A stretch of 64,000 nt of DNA from Cenarchaeum symbiosum A. GTDB taxonomy: Archaea; Thermoproteota; Nitrososphaeria; Nitrososphaerales; Nitrosopumilaceae. How positions within the stretch are numbered: the stretch's first letter is position 1; the number at the start of each line of letters is the position of its first letter. The position numbers and the translations under genes are program-made. Where the stretch lies: assembly GCA_000200715.1 (NCBI GenBank), contig DP000238.1, positions 1,598,849-1,662,848 of the forward strand. Reading direction: 5' to 3'. The notes beneath the pieces are model-generated. The model was given only the letters and a program-made list of their open reading frames with translations, was not told where the DNA came from and made no database searches. Positions 49,509-57,582 of this stretch are shown piece after piece.

Positions 49509-50081
49509 CTAGGAAGCCGGTCCCGCAGCCGCGCCACGCTCCCCGAACCAGGCCGCAAATGAAGAGAGGGCCCTGTACCTGTGCGATACGGCATCCTTGC
49601 CGTCCATCTCGGCAAAGGTGGTAGCCCCGCCCTCGGGTACAAACACCGGGTCGTACCCCCATCCCTTTCCGCGCTGATCCCCCGCTATCTCGCCCCTGAC
49701 CTCGCCCGCAAAGACGGCACCTCCTGTATCATCACGGTATGCCACCGCAGACCGGAAGGCGGCCCCCCTCTCGGATCCCACCAGCCGGAGTATCCCTTCG
49801 TTGCCTATCGTCCCCTGCACATACGCCGAGTACGGGCCGGGAAAGCCCCCCAGACAGTCTATGTACAGCCCGTCGTCTTCTGCCAGCACCGGGTGCCTGC
49901 ACAGATCAAACGCGGCGCGCGCCTTGTGCTCCGCTATCTCTTCAAGGCTGTCCGATTGTACCTCCGGCAGGCGCGCCTCATAATACCCAGCCTTTATTCC
50001 GAGACTGTCCAGTATCCTCCCCGCCTCAGAATACTTGTTCTTGTTCGACGAGGCAAACAGTACATCATACGACTGTTGCAT
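49509..50081 (-). CDS. XTP/dITP pyrophosphatase (HAM1/RdgB family)
   Basis: Removes deaminated purine nucleotides from the pool. 190 residues: 'VLFASSNKNKYSEAGRIL' (the S/TxNxxK substrate motif), 'LAEDDGLYIDCLGGFPGPYSA' with the catalytic Asp pair, and GKGWGYDPVFVP with 'HRYRAL' near the end. All expected. A GGGGGAGA stretch just before the ATG could act as a ribosome binding site. The start lies 17 nt inside the bud32 gene, so the two are co-expressed. Confidence 0.93.
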   Translation of the reverse strand: MQQSYDVLFASSNKNKYSEAGRILDSLGIKAGYYEARLPEVQSDSLEEIAEHKARAAFDLCRHPVLAEDDGLYIDCLGGFPGPYSAYVQGTIGNEGILRLVGSERGAAFRSAVAYRDDTGGAVFAGEVRGEIAGDQRGKGWGYDPVFVPEGGATTFAEMDGKDAVSHRYRALSSFAAWFGERGAAAGPAS

Positions 50082-50700
50082 ATCTCCCCCTTGCCTCTAT
50101 CTCGGCTACCAGCGAGGTGATCCTCCCCAGGCGCGCCGCCCCGACCGCCGACCCATACCCCGAGAGAAACCCCTTCCAAGCCTTCTCCATCTCGCGAACA
50201 TGCGCGCTGTTCAAGATCTCCTTAAACAACCTCAGGTCCACAGCATGGTCCTCCGGCTTGTCCGTCCTGGCCGACAGCCCAAAGTCTATCGCGTAGAGTG
50301 TTCCGCCGGAGCGGATAAAGTTCGACGTGGTAAGATCCCCGTGCATTATCCCATTCTTGTGCAATGTGCCAGCCATCCTGCCTATCTGTTCAGCGAGCCG
50401 CACCAGAGCTGCCCCCGAGAAGGAGCTGACGGGCCTGCCGCGTACATGCTGCATGGTGATGCTGCATTCCACAGTATCCACGAAAAATACCACCGGCACC
50501 GGCACACCGGCGGACCTTGCCTGCCGGATTATCTCCGCCTCGCGCACGGTCCTCCTCTTCCGCAGCCTGGCGTCAAGGTCCGCGTTTCTGTACCCGCGGG
50601 CCCTCCTTATCTTTAGCACGGCGGCCCTCGAGCCCCACTCGGTCAGGTAGATGTCCCCCTCGGCGCCCCTGCTGAGCAGCCTCACGGGGCATGGCGGCAT
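50065..50700 (-). CDS. bud32: KEOPS kinase/ATPase Bud32
   Basis: Small RIO-like kinase of the KEOPS complex, which with Kae1 makes threonylcarbamoyladenosine in tRNA. 211 residues from the ATG at 50700: 'LLSRGAEGDIYLTEWG' (glycine-rich loop), the Lys in AVLKIRRARGYR, 'RKRRTVREAEII', catalytic 'IMHGDLTTSNFI' and metal-binding AIDFGLS. The ORF is open 107 codons further, but that part overlaps the divergent 50792 gene and is not kinase-like. kae1 lies close by, on the same strand, separated by the small opposing gene. Confidence 0.93.
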   Translation of the reverse strand: MPPCPVRLLSRGAEGDIYLTEWGSRAAVLKIRRARGYRNADLDARLRKRRTVREAEIIRQARSAGVPVPVVFFVDTVECSITMQHVRGRPVSSFSGAALVRLAEQIGRMAGTLHKNGIMHGDLTTSNFIRSGGTLYAIDFGLSARTDKPEDHAVDLRLFKEILNSAHVREMEKAWKGFLSGYGSAVGAARLGRITSLVAEIEARGRYATVV

Positions 50701-50765
50701 AGGCAGCAATTTAGAGGTTGTTTTGGGATCAGGCAGCAGGCGGGCCCCCTGTCCACCCCTAGTAG

Positions 50766-50774
50766 GATTATAAT
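50766..50774 (+). promoter_or_regulatory. TATA box of the 50792 gene
   Basis: GATTATAAT, 22 nt before the ATG at 50792 and 28 nt before the ATG at 50798. Confidence 0.5.
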
Positions 50775-50791
50775 CATGTAGGGTATGCCGC

Positions 50792-51124
50792 ATGAACATG
50801 GAAGGCGAGAAGAAGCTCAAGCAGGAGGACTGCAGTGAGGACAAGCTGGGCCCCGGCATCCTGACGCTCACCACCAAGAGGCTGGCATTCGACAAGACAA
50901 GGGGCCGGATCATGGACTTTAAAAAACAGATAGACGAGACCATAATCAACATGCCCCTCGGGGACGTCTCCAAGGTCTGGAAGGAGGGCCGGTTGATGAA
51001 AAAGGTCTGCTTTACGGGCACGAGCCTCGGGAAAGAGGAGACCTACAAGTTCGGCGTATTTGGCAGCGGCGGCTGGCTGGAGGCCATCCAGGACGCAATA
51101 GAGGATCTAGAGGACGATGACTAG
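50792..51124 (+). CDS. Small PH/GRAM-like domain protein
   Basis: 110 residues (start ATG 50792 or 50798). The pattern 'GPGILTLTTKRLAFDKTRG', hydrophobic strands every ~10 residues, 'GDVSKVWKEGRLMKKVCF' and a C-terminal helix 'GGWLEAIQDAIEDLEDDD' fit a single pleckstrin-homology-like (bacterial PH/GRAM) domain. Function unknown. It is transcribed between, and opposite to, two KEOPS genes; its last 4 nt overlap the kae1 stop region. Confidence 0.7.
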   Translation: MNMEGEKKLKQEDCSEDKLGPGILTLTTKRLAFDKTRGRIMDFKKQIDETIINMPLGDVSKVWKEGRLMKKVCFTGTSLGKEETYKFGVFGSGGWLEAIQDAIEDLEDDD

Positions 51125-52104
51125 TACCCTACATCTACAGTATCAAGCCGCCACGACTGTCTAACGAACGTATCAGCCAGGGGTGCGCCGTCCTTTATCG
51201 ACGCCTCGAGCAATCCAGTGCATGCTATCTGCGCCCCGCAATCGCCTGAATATACCGGCGGGACCACAAACAGCCTGCAGCGCTGCCTCCCGCAGGCGCC
51301 CTCCAGCATCCCTGCAAGCCTCTTGTTTGCAGCCACGCCGCCCACCACCATGAGCTCCCGCTTGCGCGTAAACGAGAGCGCCCGCTCTACAGCTTCTGCC
51401 ACCATGGCAAATGCAGTCTCCTGTAAAGAATAGCTTGCAGTCTCCTTGCCGCGCCGGGCTGCAGTCTTTGCCGCGGATAAAAGCCCCGAGAATGAAACGT
51501 CATTGCCTTTTACAGAATACGGCAGATCAGTATATTCCGACGACTCTGCTGCAAGCTCTTCGACCTGCCTTCCGCAGGGCGATGGAAACCCAAGCGACCT
51601 GCCGAACTGGTCCAGCAGCTGCCCCAGCGTTATGTCCAGCGTCTCGCCAAAGACCCTCCACCTGCCGCCCACAAACGCAAGCAGCATGGTGTGCCCCCCA
51701 GATACCAGCAGGACCAGCGGGTCTTGTGCCCCCGTGAGGAGCTTTCCCAGCTCGATATGCCCTATCGCATGATTTACAGGATATATCGGAATCCCGTGGT
51801 ACGAAGAGAGTGCGCGCGCTACTACAGCGCCCACCCTAAGGCATGGCCCAAGGCCGGGCCCCGCGGCATACGCGATAGCTCCAAGCTCCCCGGCGGAGGC
51901 ATCCGCTTTTTGCAGCGACTCGGCTAGCACCTGCGGCGCATGCTCCGCATGATGGCGCGACGCCTCCCTCGGATGTATCCCCTCGCCGTCGGGAGGTCTG
52001 TATATGCTCCGTATATCCGATTTTATCTCGGCCTTTCTGCCTTTTCCCTTCAGTACAGAACATGAGAAAGTGTGCGCCGTGCTCTCTATTCCTAGACAGA
52101 GCAG
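51121..52104 (-). CDS. kae1: tRNA threonylcarbamoyladenosine synthase Kae1 (unusual start)
   Basis: Transfers threonylcarbamoyl to A37 of tRNA. The frame must begin near 52104 because the N-terminal family motif 'LGIESTAHTFSCSVL' and 'DGEGIHPREASRHHAEH' are encoded upstream of 51930, the first ATG/GTG/TTG. No ATG, GTG or TTG is available before LCLGIEST; CTG at 52104 or ATA at 52110 are the candidates. Downstream motifs are normal: 'YAAGPGLGPCLRVG', metal-binding 'NHAIGHIELG', 'LLVSGGHTMLL', 'PYSVKGNDVSFSGLL', 'VVGGVAANKRLA' and 'YSGDCGAQIA'. Length with CTG is 327 residues, usual for the family. It directly follows the YchF-like gene. Confidence 0.9.
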   Translation of the reverse strand: MLCLGIESTAHTFSCSVLKGKGRKAEIKSDIRSIYRPPDGEGIHPREASRHHAEHAPQVLAESLQKADASAGELGAIAYAAGPGLGPCLRVGAVVARALSSYHGIPIYPVNHAIGHIELGKLLTGAQDPLVLLVSGGHTMLLAFVGGRWRVFGETLDITLGQLLDQFGRSLGFPSPCGRQVEELAAESSEYTDLPYSVKGNDVSFSGLLSAAKTAARRGKETASYSLQETAFAMVAEAVERALSFTRKRELMVVGGVAANKRLAGMLEGACGRQRCRLFVVPPVYSGDCGAQIACTGLLEASIKDGAPLADTFVRQSWRLDTVDVGY

Positions 52105-52106
52105 CC

Positions 52107-53294
52107 CTATCCCCTCCCTGCCGTAGAGACCACCTTGATTACATCCCCGTGCTTTAACTCGTGGTCTGCGCCTATCCTCTGCCTTGTCTTGCAGTCGATC
52201 GCGTGCAGAAACCCTTTTTCTATATCCGTGTGTATTGTCCCCGCAAGCTGCCTCGCCGTGGATCCCGCGGGGAGCAATCTAGCGTCGGGGAGCACCTCGC
52301 CGTCCTTGTTGCAGAACCTCCCCTCATCCTCGACAGGGTACACCACCATTAGCCCCAGCAGCTCAAAGACTGCCGCGTTGATAGCCTCCTGTATCCCTGT
52401 AGTCCCTATCTTTTCAAAGACGGACCCGACAAGGTCGAGCGCCTTTTGCTGTGGGGGCGACACCGCAGTGCCCTCTTTTACCGCAAAGCCGTCAGAGCCC
52501 GGCACATACTCGACGAGCCCAGCACCTGCAGCCTTTCTCAGCAGCAGCTCAGCTTCTGCGCTGCACGGAACGGCGCGGCCCTCTATCTTGGATACTATAT
52601 CCAGGTCGCCGCACAGGTCCGCCTTGTTGGCTGCAACAATTATGGGCTTTGTGCGCCTGCGAAGAGCCCGCGCAAACCCCGATATGTCCCCAGAATCCCA
52701 GTCAGACGGCTTTTTTGCGGAAAGGCCCGACTCCAGCAGGACAGCCCGGACGTCGGCCTCGGTAGTGCCAAGGCCGCTAAAGCGCCTGGCTATGCCTTCC
52801 CCGAGATCGGCCGCCTTGAGCAGGGCCTCCCTGGAGACCTTCGCCCACTCCCTCTCCAGTATCTGTACAAACCACATCTCAAACTCTTCTTGCACAAACC
52901 TGACATCCTCCATCGGGTCGTGCGTCCCCGCGGGAACAGGCTGGCCCTGCAAGTCGGTCGTCCCCGCAATATCCACTACATGGATGAGCACTTCTGCCTG
53001 CCTTGCATCATCCAAGAACCGGTTCCCAAGGCCCTTGCCCTCGTGGGCCCCCGGGACCAGCCCCGCCACATCGATCAGCCCGACAGGCACAAAGCGCGTG
53101 CCCCCGATGCAGAACTTTGTCTCGTGCTGGACGCCAAGCACCTTGCAGGCGCACTCGGTCCGGGCATAGGCGACCCCCACGTTGGGCTCTATAGTGGTAA
53201 ACGGAAAGTTTCCCACCTGGACGGGCGTCTCAGTTGCCGCAGAAAAGAAGGTCGACTTGCCCACGTTTGCCTTGCCCAGCAGGCCTATCTGCAT
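52107..53294 (-). CDS. YchF/OLA1-type GTPase (archaeal)
   Basis: 395 residues. P-loop GTPase of the Obg-HflX group: G1 GLLGKANVGKST (4-15), switch region 'GNFPFTTIEPNVG', G3 'LIDVAGLVPGA', G4 NKAD, and a helical insert 'MEDVRFVQEEFEMWFV'. The C-terminal TGS domain covers about 315-390 ('EGRFCNKDGEVLPDARLL', 'TARQLAGTIHTDIEKGFLHAI'). Family members associate with ribosomes and can prefer ATP; the G4 NKAD here does not decide it. Upstream of kae1 on the same strand. Confidence 0.93.
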   Translation of the reverse strand: MQIGLLGKANVGKSTFFSAATETPVQVGNFPFTTIEPNVGVAYARTECACKVLGVQHETKFCIGGTRFVPVGLIDVAGLVPGAHEGKGLGNRFLDDARQAEVLIHVVDIAGTTDLQGQPVPAGTHDPMEDVRFVQEEFEMWFVQILEREWAKVSREALLKAADLGEGIARRFSGLGTTEADVRAVLLESGLSAKKPSDWDSGDISGFARALRRRTKPIIVAANKADLCGDLDIVSKIEGRAVPCSAEAELLLRKAAGAGLVEYVPGSDGFAVKEGTAVSPPQQKALDLVGSVFEKIGTTGIQEAINAAVFELLGLMVVYPVEDEGRFCNKDGEVLPDARLLPAGSTARQLAGTIHTDIEKGFLHAIDCKTRQRIGADHELKHGDVIKVVSTAGRG

Positions 53295-53341
53295 GACAAA
53301 TCACGGCCCGCTTCGCATATTAGTTTTGCAGAGACCAACAA

Positions 53342-53349
53342 CATTTAAC
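53342..53349 (+). promoter_or_regulatory. TATA box of the AK6-like gene
   Basis: CATTTAAC, centred 27 nt before the TTG at 53373. Confidence 0.5.
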
Positions 53350-53372
53350 CCGACCCGGGGCTATTCTGTACA

Positions 53373-53918
53373 TTGTCGCTGGCCATTACGGGCAGCCCGG
53401 GCACGGGCAAGCACACCCTGGCAGGCAGGCTGGCGGGCCAGCTCGGCCTTGAACTCGTGGACATAACAGAGGCCGCAGCAGAAGCAGGGGTGACAGAGTG
53501 CTCCGGTGGTATCCTGGAAGTGGACACAGAGGCTCTTCGGACCGTGTTAAAGCCGAGGCTGGGCGGGGACTCTCTTCTCGTGGGCCATCTGGCGCCCTAT
53601 GTGATGGACGGCTCTCTAGTAGGGAGGATCATCATACTCCGGCGCAGCCCCTACAGTTTGGCCCGCATATACGACGAGCGCGGATACAATGAGGAGAAGT
53701 CAAGGGAAAACCTCGGAAGCGAGATCCTCGGAACAATAGCGCACGACGCGTTTATTCTGGGCGGGGCAAAAGCTATCCAGATAGACACCACAGACAGAAC
53801 AATCGAGGAGACAGTAGGGCGCGCCCGGGATATAGCAGAGGGCCGTGGCCGCAGCGATGAAGTAGACTGGCTCTCGATAGTGCGCGACAAGGGGGACCTT
53901 GGGAGGTTCTTCCCATGA
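53373..53918 (+). CDS. AK6/Fap7-type adenylate kinase
   Basis: 181 residues from a TTG start. P-loop 'ITGSPGTGKHTLAGRLA' (5-21), 'ELVDITEAAAEAG', 'LVGHLAPYVMDG' and 'IILRRSPYSLARIYDERGY' followed by 'SRENLGSEILGTIAHDAF', the pattern of archaeal broad-specificity NMP kinases related to eukaryotic AK6/Fap7, which also act in small-subunit rRNA maturation. The dual role is by homology. It is followed, after 13 nt, by the TGT gene. Confidence 0.88.
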   Translation: MSLAITGSPGTGKHTLAGRLAGQLGLELVDITEAAAEAGVTECSGGILEVDTEALRTVLKPRLGGDSLLVGHLAPYVMDGSLVGRIIILRRSPYSLARIYDERGYNEEKSRENLGSEILGTIAHDAFILGGAKAIQIDTTDRTIEETVGRARDIAEGRGRSDEVDWLSIVRDKGDLGRFFP

Positions 53919-53925
53919 TGGAGGG
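53919..53925 (+). promoter_or_regulatory. Shine-Dalgarno-like site of tgtA
   Basis: TGGAGGG, about 7 nt before the ATG at 53932. It marks this internal operon gene as SD-led, in contrast to the many leaderless genes, and decides the start against the in-frame ATG at 53899. Confidence 0.5.
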
Positions 53926-53931
53926 AACAAT

Positions 53932-55458
53932 ATGACATTCGAGATATTCAAGTGCGACCTTGGCGGCAGGATAGGCTCTATACAGACTAGCCGCGGCACA
54001 GTAGAGACCCCCGCGTTTGTCCCGGTGATACACCCCGTAAGGCAGGGGATCCCTGCTGCAAAGATCCAAGACATGGGATTCAACCTGGTCATCACCAACG
54101 CGTACATAGCCATGAAGAACCACGGAGAAGAGGCCGTCCGCAGGGGCATCCACGGGATAATCGGCTTTGACGGCCCCGTAATGACCGACTCCGGCGGATA
54201 CCAGGTGCTCGAATACGGGGACGTAGATACAGACCCCGCAGCAATGGCCCGCTTCGAGGAGGGCATAGGCTCGGACATTGCAGTCCCGCTGGACCGCCCT
54301 ACAGGAATAGGCCTGTCTAGAAAGCGCGCAGGCGAGCTCGTCCGGCATACGCTCCGGGTCTCAAAGGAGACGCTCGAGAATAGCTCCGGCGGCCCGCTCT
54401 GGGCTGGCCCCATACAGGGCAGCGAGCATCTCGATCTTGTCAGAAGCTCTGCAAAGGCGCTCACAGGATACGGCTTTCGCATGATGGCGCTAGGCAGCCC
54501 CGTCGAGTTTATGGAATCGTACGAGTACGGGCCGCTTGCCGGCATGATAGCAGCAGCAAGAGAATCAATCCCCGATTCTGTCCCCCTCCACCTGTTTGGC
54601 GCGGGGCACCCGCTGACCATCCCGCTGGCTATCTCCTTGGGCTGCGACACGTTCGATTCTGCCTCGTACATTCTCTACGCTAGACAGGGCAGGTACATCA
54701 CCGAAGACGGAACCAGGCGCATAAAGGAGATGGGATACCTGTCGTGCAGCTGCGAAGTATGCTCAAAGTATACTGCGCCCGAGCTTGCAGGGGCCAAGGA
54801 TAAAGAGAGAATAGACGGGATAGCCCTGCACAACCTGCACGCGATAAAGTCAGAAGTGGACCGCGTAAAAGAGGCCATCCACGAGGGCCGCCTCTGGGAG
54901 TATACCATGAAAAAGATGAGGGCGCACCCGAGGCTATTTGAATCGGCCAGAATACTGGAGCAAAACGGCGCACGCTTTATCCGGACCACCCCGCGGTTCA
55001 AATCAAGGGCGGTATTCCTGTTCGGTCCAGAAGACCAGTACAGGCCCGAGGTAATCTCCTACCATAACATGGCCCGTGAGTATACGACGAGAAAAAAGAT
55101 CCTCTGTATCACAAGGGACGCGCAGATAAAGCCTGCCTACCTCTCCCCCCAGTATTCAACGCTAAAGGCGCGCTTTATAGATCCCGGCAAGGTCCAGTTC
55201 TGCCAGTACAACCCAGTACTTGGTATCATCCCCGTCGAGATCTCTGACATATTTCCCGCAGCCCACTATGTATACGGCGGAAGAGCAGAACCCGGAGATT
55301 TTGCCGAGTTTGCGATAACATGGGATGCGTTCCTTGCCAGGAACAAGTTCGCAGAGATCCACTATGAAAAGACAGACCCGTTCATCTCCCATTTCATCAA
55401 GAGGGCAAAGGGCGCGCGCAGGCTTGCCCTGAAAAGTAGAAAAAGAAAAAATACCTGA
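53932..55458 (+). CDS. tgtA: tRNA-guanine(15) transglycosylase (archaeosine synthesis)
   Basis: Exchanges guanine 15 of archaeal tRNAs for preQ0, the first step to archaeosine. 508 residues: 'GRIGSIQTSRGTVETPAFVPVIHP', catalytic 'MTDSGGYQVLEYG', 'WAGPIQGSEHLDLV', 'ALGSPVEFMESYEYG', 'PLHLFGAGHP', and the zinc site 'CSCEVCSKYTAPEL' with a following His. Family members such as the Pyrococcus enzyme are ~580 residues with a C-terminal PUA domain; this chain ends in a basic tail (LKSRKRKNT) and seems to lack PUA, which may be a separate protein. Confidence 0.94.
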   Translation: MTFEIFKCDLGGRIGSIQTSRGTVETPAFVPVIHPVRQGIPAAKIQDMGFNLVITNAYIAMKNHGEEAVRRGIHGIIGFDGPVMTDSGGYQVLEYGDVDTDPAAMARFEEGIGSDIAVPLDRPTGIGLSRKRAGELVRHTLRVSKETLENSSGGPLWAGPIQGSEHLDLVRSSAKALTGYGFRMMALGSPVEFMESYEYGPLAGMIAAARESIPDSVPLHLFGAGHPLTIPLAISLGCDTFDSASYILYARQGRYITEDGTRRIKEMGYLSCSCEVCSKYTAPELAGAKDKERIDGIALHNLHAIKSEVDRVKEAIHEGRLWEYTMKKMRAHPRLFESARILEQNGARFIRTTPRFKSRAVFLFGPEDQYRPEVISYHNMAREYTTRKKILCITRDAQIKPAYLSPQYSTLKARFIDPGKVQFCQYNPVLGIIPVEISDIFPAAHYVYGGRAEPGDFAEFAITWDAFLARNKFAEIHYEKTDPFISHFIKRAKGARRLALKSRKRKNT

Positions 55459-55464
55459 TTACGC

Positions 55465-55767
55465 CTAAAGTCCGGCGTCTTCTGCCCAACCCTTGACGAA
55501 GATACCGTTCTTGTGTAGAGGTACGGGCTGGCCGGCAGTATAGTTCATTGGTCTCATCCAGAAGATTGCCTTTGTTGGGCAGACTCCGATGCACGCACCA
55601 TCAGTGATGCATCTCTCTGGGTAAAAGACGAATGCTTTGCCTCTCTTCCAGCCCTCTACGGGCTTTACACGAAGAACGTCAGGTCCTAGGGTTGTACAGA
55701 TCTCGACACACAGGGCGCATCCAATGCACCGCTGCTCGTCAATGTCTGGAAGTATTGCTATTGGCAT
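55465..55767 (-). CDS. Two-cluster ferredoxin
   Basis: 100 residues. First site CIGCALCVEICTTLGP gives four Cys of a [4Fe-4S] cluster. The second, CITDGACIGVCP, has Asp where the second cysteine of a normal motif would be, the pattern of Sulfolobus-type ferredoxins whose cluster is often [3Fe-4S]. The C-terminal ~30 residues ('MRPMNYTAGQPVPLHKNG') are an extension. Likely an electron carrier for 2-oxoacid oxidoreductases or similar enzymes. TATTTAAA at 55793-55800 is its promoter. Confidence 0.9.
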   Translation of the reverse strand: MPIAILPDIDEQRCIGCALCVEICTTLGPDVLRVKPVEGWKRGKAFVFYPERCITDGACIGVCPTKAIFWMRPMNYTAGQPVPLHKNGIFVKGWAEDAGL

Positions 55768-55792
55768 TACAACGACCTGAATGCCCGGTTGG

Positions 55793-55800
55793 TATTTAAA
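55793..55800 (-). promoter_or_regulatory. TATA box of the ferredoxin gene
   Basis: TTTAAATA on the minus strand, ~29 nt before the ATG at 55767. Confidence 0.5.
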
Positions 55801-55981
55801 CTATTATGGATCTGCATAACGCGGTTATTTTCTAGGCACGGGAGTACACGCACCGGCGCCTGATCGCAGTGAACAGGGATGAACCAGTGCAGATCGCCCC
55901 GGGATCCCCGCACCGGAAACACCCGCCGCAGGGCATGGCGCATCCGGATAAAAAAATGAAAAAACTAACGCCTGTATAGGG

Positions 55982-56206
55982 TTATTTCTTTTCCCTCTCC
56001 CTCATTGCCTCGATCTGACCGGAGGTTACCCAGTCAAGGAGCTCGGCAGAGGTGGGGTTTAGCTCGGATTTCTGAGCCATCATGTTTGCGACCCAAATCC
56101 AGTTTATCTGATTCAACAGTGGCTTGTTGTTCTCGTCACCGGCGCGTACCTTTGCTACAAATGCCGGATCCTGGGTATTCAGCCACTCCTGATATGTGCG
56201 TCCCAT
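55982..56206 (-). CDS. Small hypothetical protein
   Basis: 74 residues starting MGRTYQEWLNTQDPAFVAKV. Rich in polar helices and tryptophans (EW, NWIWVANMM, LLDWV). No known motif, signal or membrane segment. The start is fixed by TAATTAAA at 56229-56236, about 26 nt upstream; the ORF is open further, but that part overlaps the divergent RNase gene. Likely a conserved thaumarchaeal protein, but I do not recognise the family. Confidence 0.65.
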   Translation of the reverse strand: MGRTYQEWLNTQDPAFVAKVRAGDENNKPLLNQINWIWVANMMAQKSELNPTSAELLDWVTSGQIEAMREREKK

Positions 56207-56228
56207 GAAATGGAAAGTATCGATATGG

Positions 56229-56236
56229 TAATTAAA
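56229..56236 (-). promoter_or_regulatory. TATA box of the 56206 gene
   Basis: TTTAATTA on the minus strand, centred 26 nt before the ATG. Confidence 0.5.
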
Positions 56237-56316
56237 GCTTTTGAAGATTATGCGATCTGCGGAACGATCAGCGCGAATAAAGAGGATTATAAGGTGGCGA
56301 TCGGGCCGTACAATCC

Positions 56317-57582
56317 TTGAATGTAAAGGTGCTGGGCGCAGCAGGCGAAGTGGGGCGATCCGGCTTCCTGGTGGGCTGCAACGGCACAAACCTGCTCCTC
56401 GACTATGGGATAATGTTCGGAAGGAGGGGCGATCCGCCAAAGTACCCCGTACACGTCAAGCCGAGGGACGTGGATTCCATAATAATCACGCACGCCCACC
56501 TCGACCACTCTGGGAACGTCCCGTCCATGTACATCAGCGGGAATGTGGACACCTATGCCACTGCCCCCACTCTCGAGCTGAGCAAGCTGCTGATCGAGGA
56601 TATGCTCAAGATAAAGAGCAATGTCCACATATTCGACCTGCCTGAGGTGAACAGCATGATGAGGAGCTCGATAAAGATCGGGTTCAAGGAGAAGGTCAAG
56701 CGGGGTGATGCCACCTTTGAGCTCAGGGAGTCAGGCCACGTGATAGGCGGGGGGACGGTCCTCGTCGAATCCGAGGGACGAAAGCTCTTCTACACGGGGG
56801 ACATCCATGTCAGGGGCTCGAGGATGCTCCGGGAGGCTGACCTTGACGTGGGCGAGATTGACATGCTGATTACAGAGAGCACATACTCCCAGACAAACCA
56901 GATGCCCAGGCAGGAATCCGAGGGCAACCTCATCGAGTTTGCCAACGAGGTCATGGACAGAAAGGGCACTCTTTTCATACCGTCGTTTTCCGTAGAGCGC
57001 TCGCAGGAGGTCGCGTGTGTACTCAGGAATGCGAATTTTGGGCACAAGATAATCATGGACGGGATGGCCCTCAAGGTAAACGACATAATGCTCCGCCACC
57101 CGGAATACCTGAGGGACAGCAAGGTCTTTTCAGACGCGATAAACAGGTCGGTATCGATTAGGAGCCATTACGAGCGGGAGCGTGCGCTCGGCGAGCCCTG
57201 CGTGGTAATATCCCCAGCCGGAATGCTGGTGGGCGGCAACGCCATATTCTACCTGCAAAAATTGGCAATGGACGCGAGAAACGGCATAGCGCTTGTATCG
57301 TACCAGGGCGAGGGGACGCCGGGCAAGAAGCTGCTAGAGACCGGCAAGATTGTCAGCCGCGGCAAAGAGATGAGCGTTGCAGCAGAGGTAAAACAGTTCC
57401 AGTTTTCCGGCCACTCCGACCGGACGGAGCTCTTCGAGATGATAAAGTCGATAAAGGGGGATCCCGAGGTGCTGACAGTGCATGGAGACCGCGAGTCCTG
57501 CTCAAAGTTTGCCGAGGAGATCACCGAGGCTACAGGCTTCAAGGCGCACGCCGCGCAAGAAAGCGAAGTTGTCACGGTCTGA
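56317..57582 (+). CDS. Beta-CASP metallo-beta-lactamase ribonuclease
   Basis: 421 residues from a TTG start. MBL core with 'THAHLDHSG' (motif 2), 'ESGHVIGGGTVLVES' and 'FYTGDIHVRGSR', then the beta-CASP insert ('TYSQTNQMPRQESEG', 'LFIPSFSVERSQEV', 'VISPAGMLVGGN') and the final 'FQFSGHSDRTEL'. This is the archaeal aCPSF2/RNase J-like group, acting in RNA 3'-end processing or 5'-exonuclease decay. It lacks the N-terminal KH domains of aCPSF1. A GATTATAAGG box near 56284 precedes it. It overlaps the OGG gene by 14 nt. Confidence 0.9.
   Translation: MNVKVLGAAGEVGRSGFLVGCNGTNLLLDYGIMFGRRGDPPKYPVHVKPRDVDSIIITHAHLDHSGNVPSMYISGNVDTYATAPTLELSKLLIEDMLKIKSNVHIFDLPEVNSMMRSSIKIGFKEKVKRGDATFELRESGHVIGGGTVLVESEGRKLFYTGDIHVRGSRMLREADLDVGEIDMLITESTYSQTNQMPRQESEGNLIEFANEVMDRKGTLFIPSFSVERSQEVACVLRNANFGHKIIMDGMALKVNDIMLRHPEYLRDSKVFSDAINRSVSIRSHYERERALGEPCVVISPAGMLVGGNAIFYLQKLAMDARNGIALVSYQGEGTPGKKLLETGKIVSRGKEMSVAAEVKQFQFSGHSDRTELFEMIKSIKGDPEVLTVHGDRESCSKFAEEITEATGFKAHAAQESEVVTV

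Noticed and set aside
51836-52063. Separate minus-strand 75-codon ORF upstream of kae1
   Set aside because: It is out of frame with the conserved Kae1 N-terminus, which occupies the same DNA.
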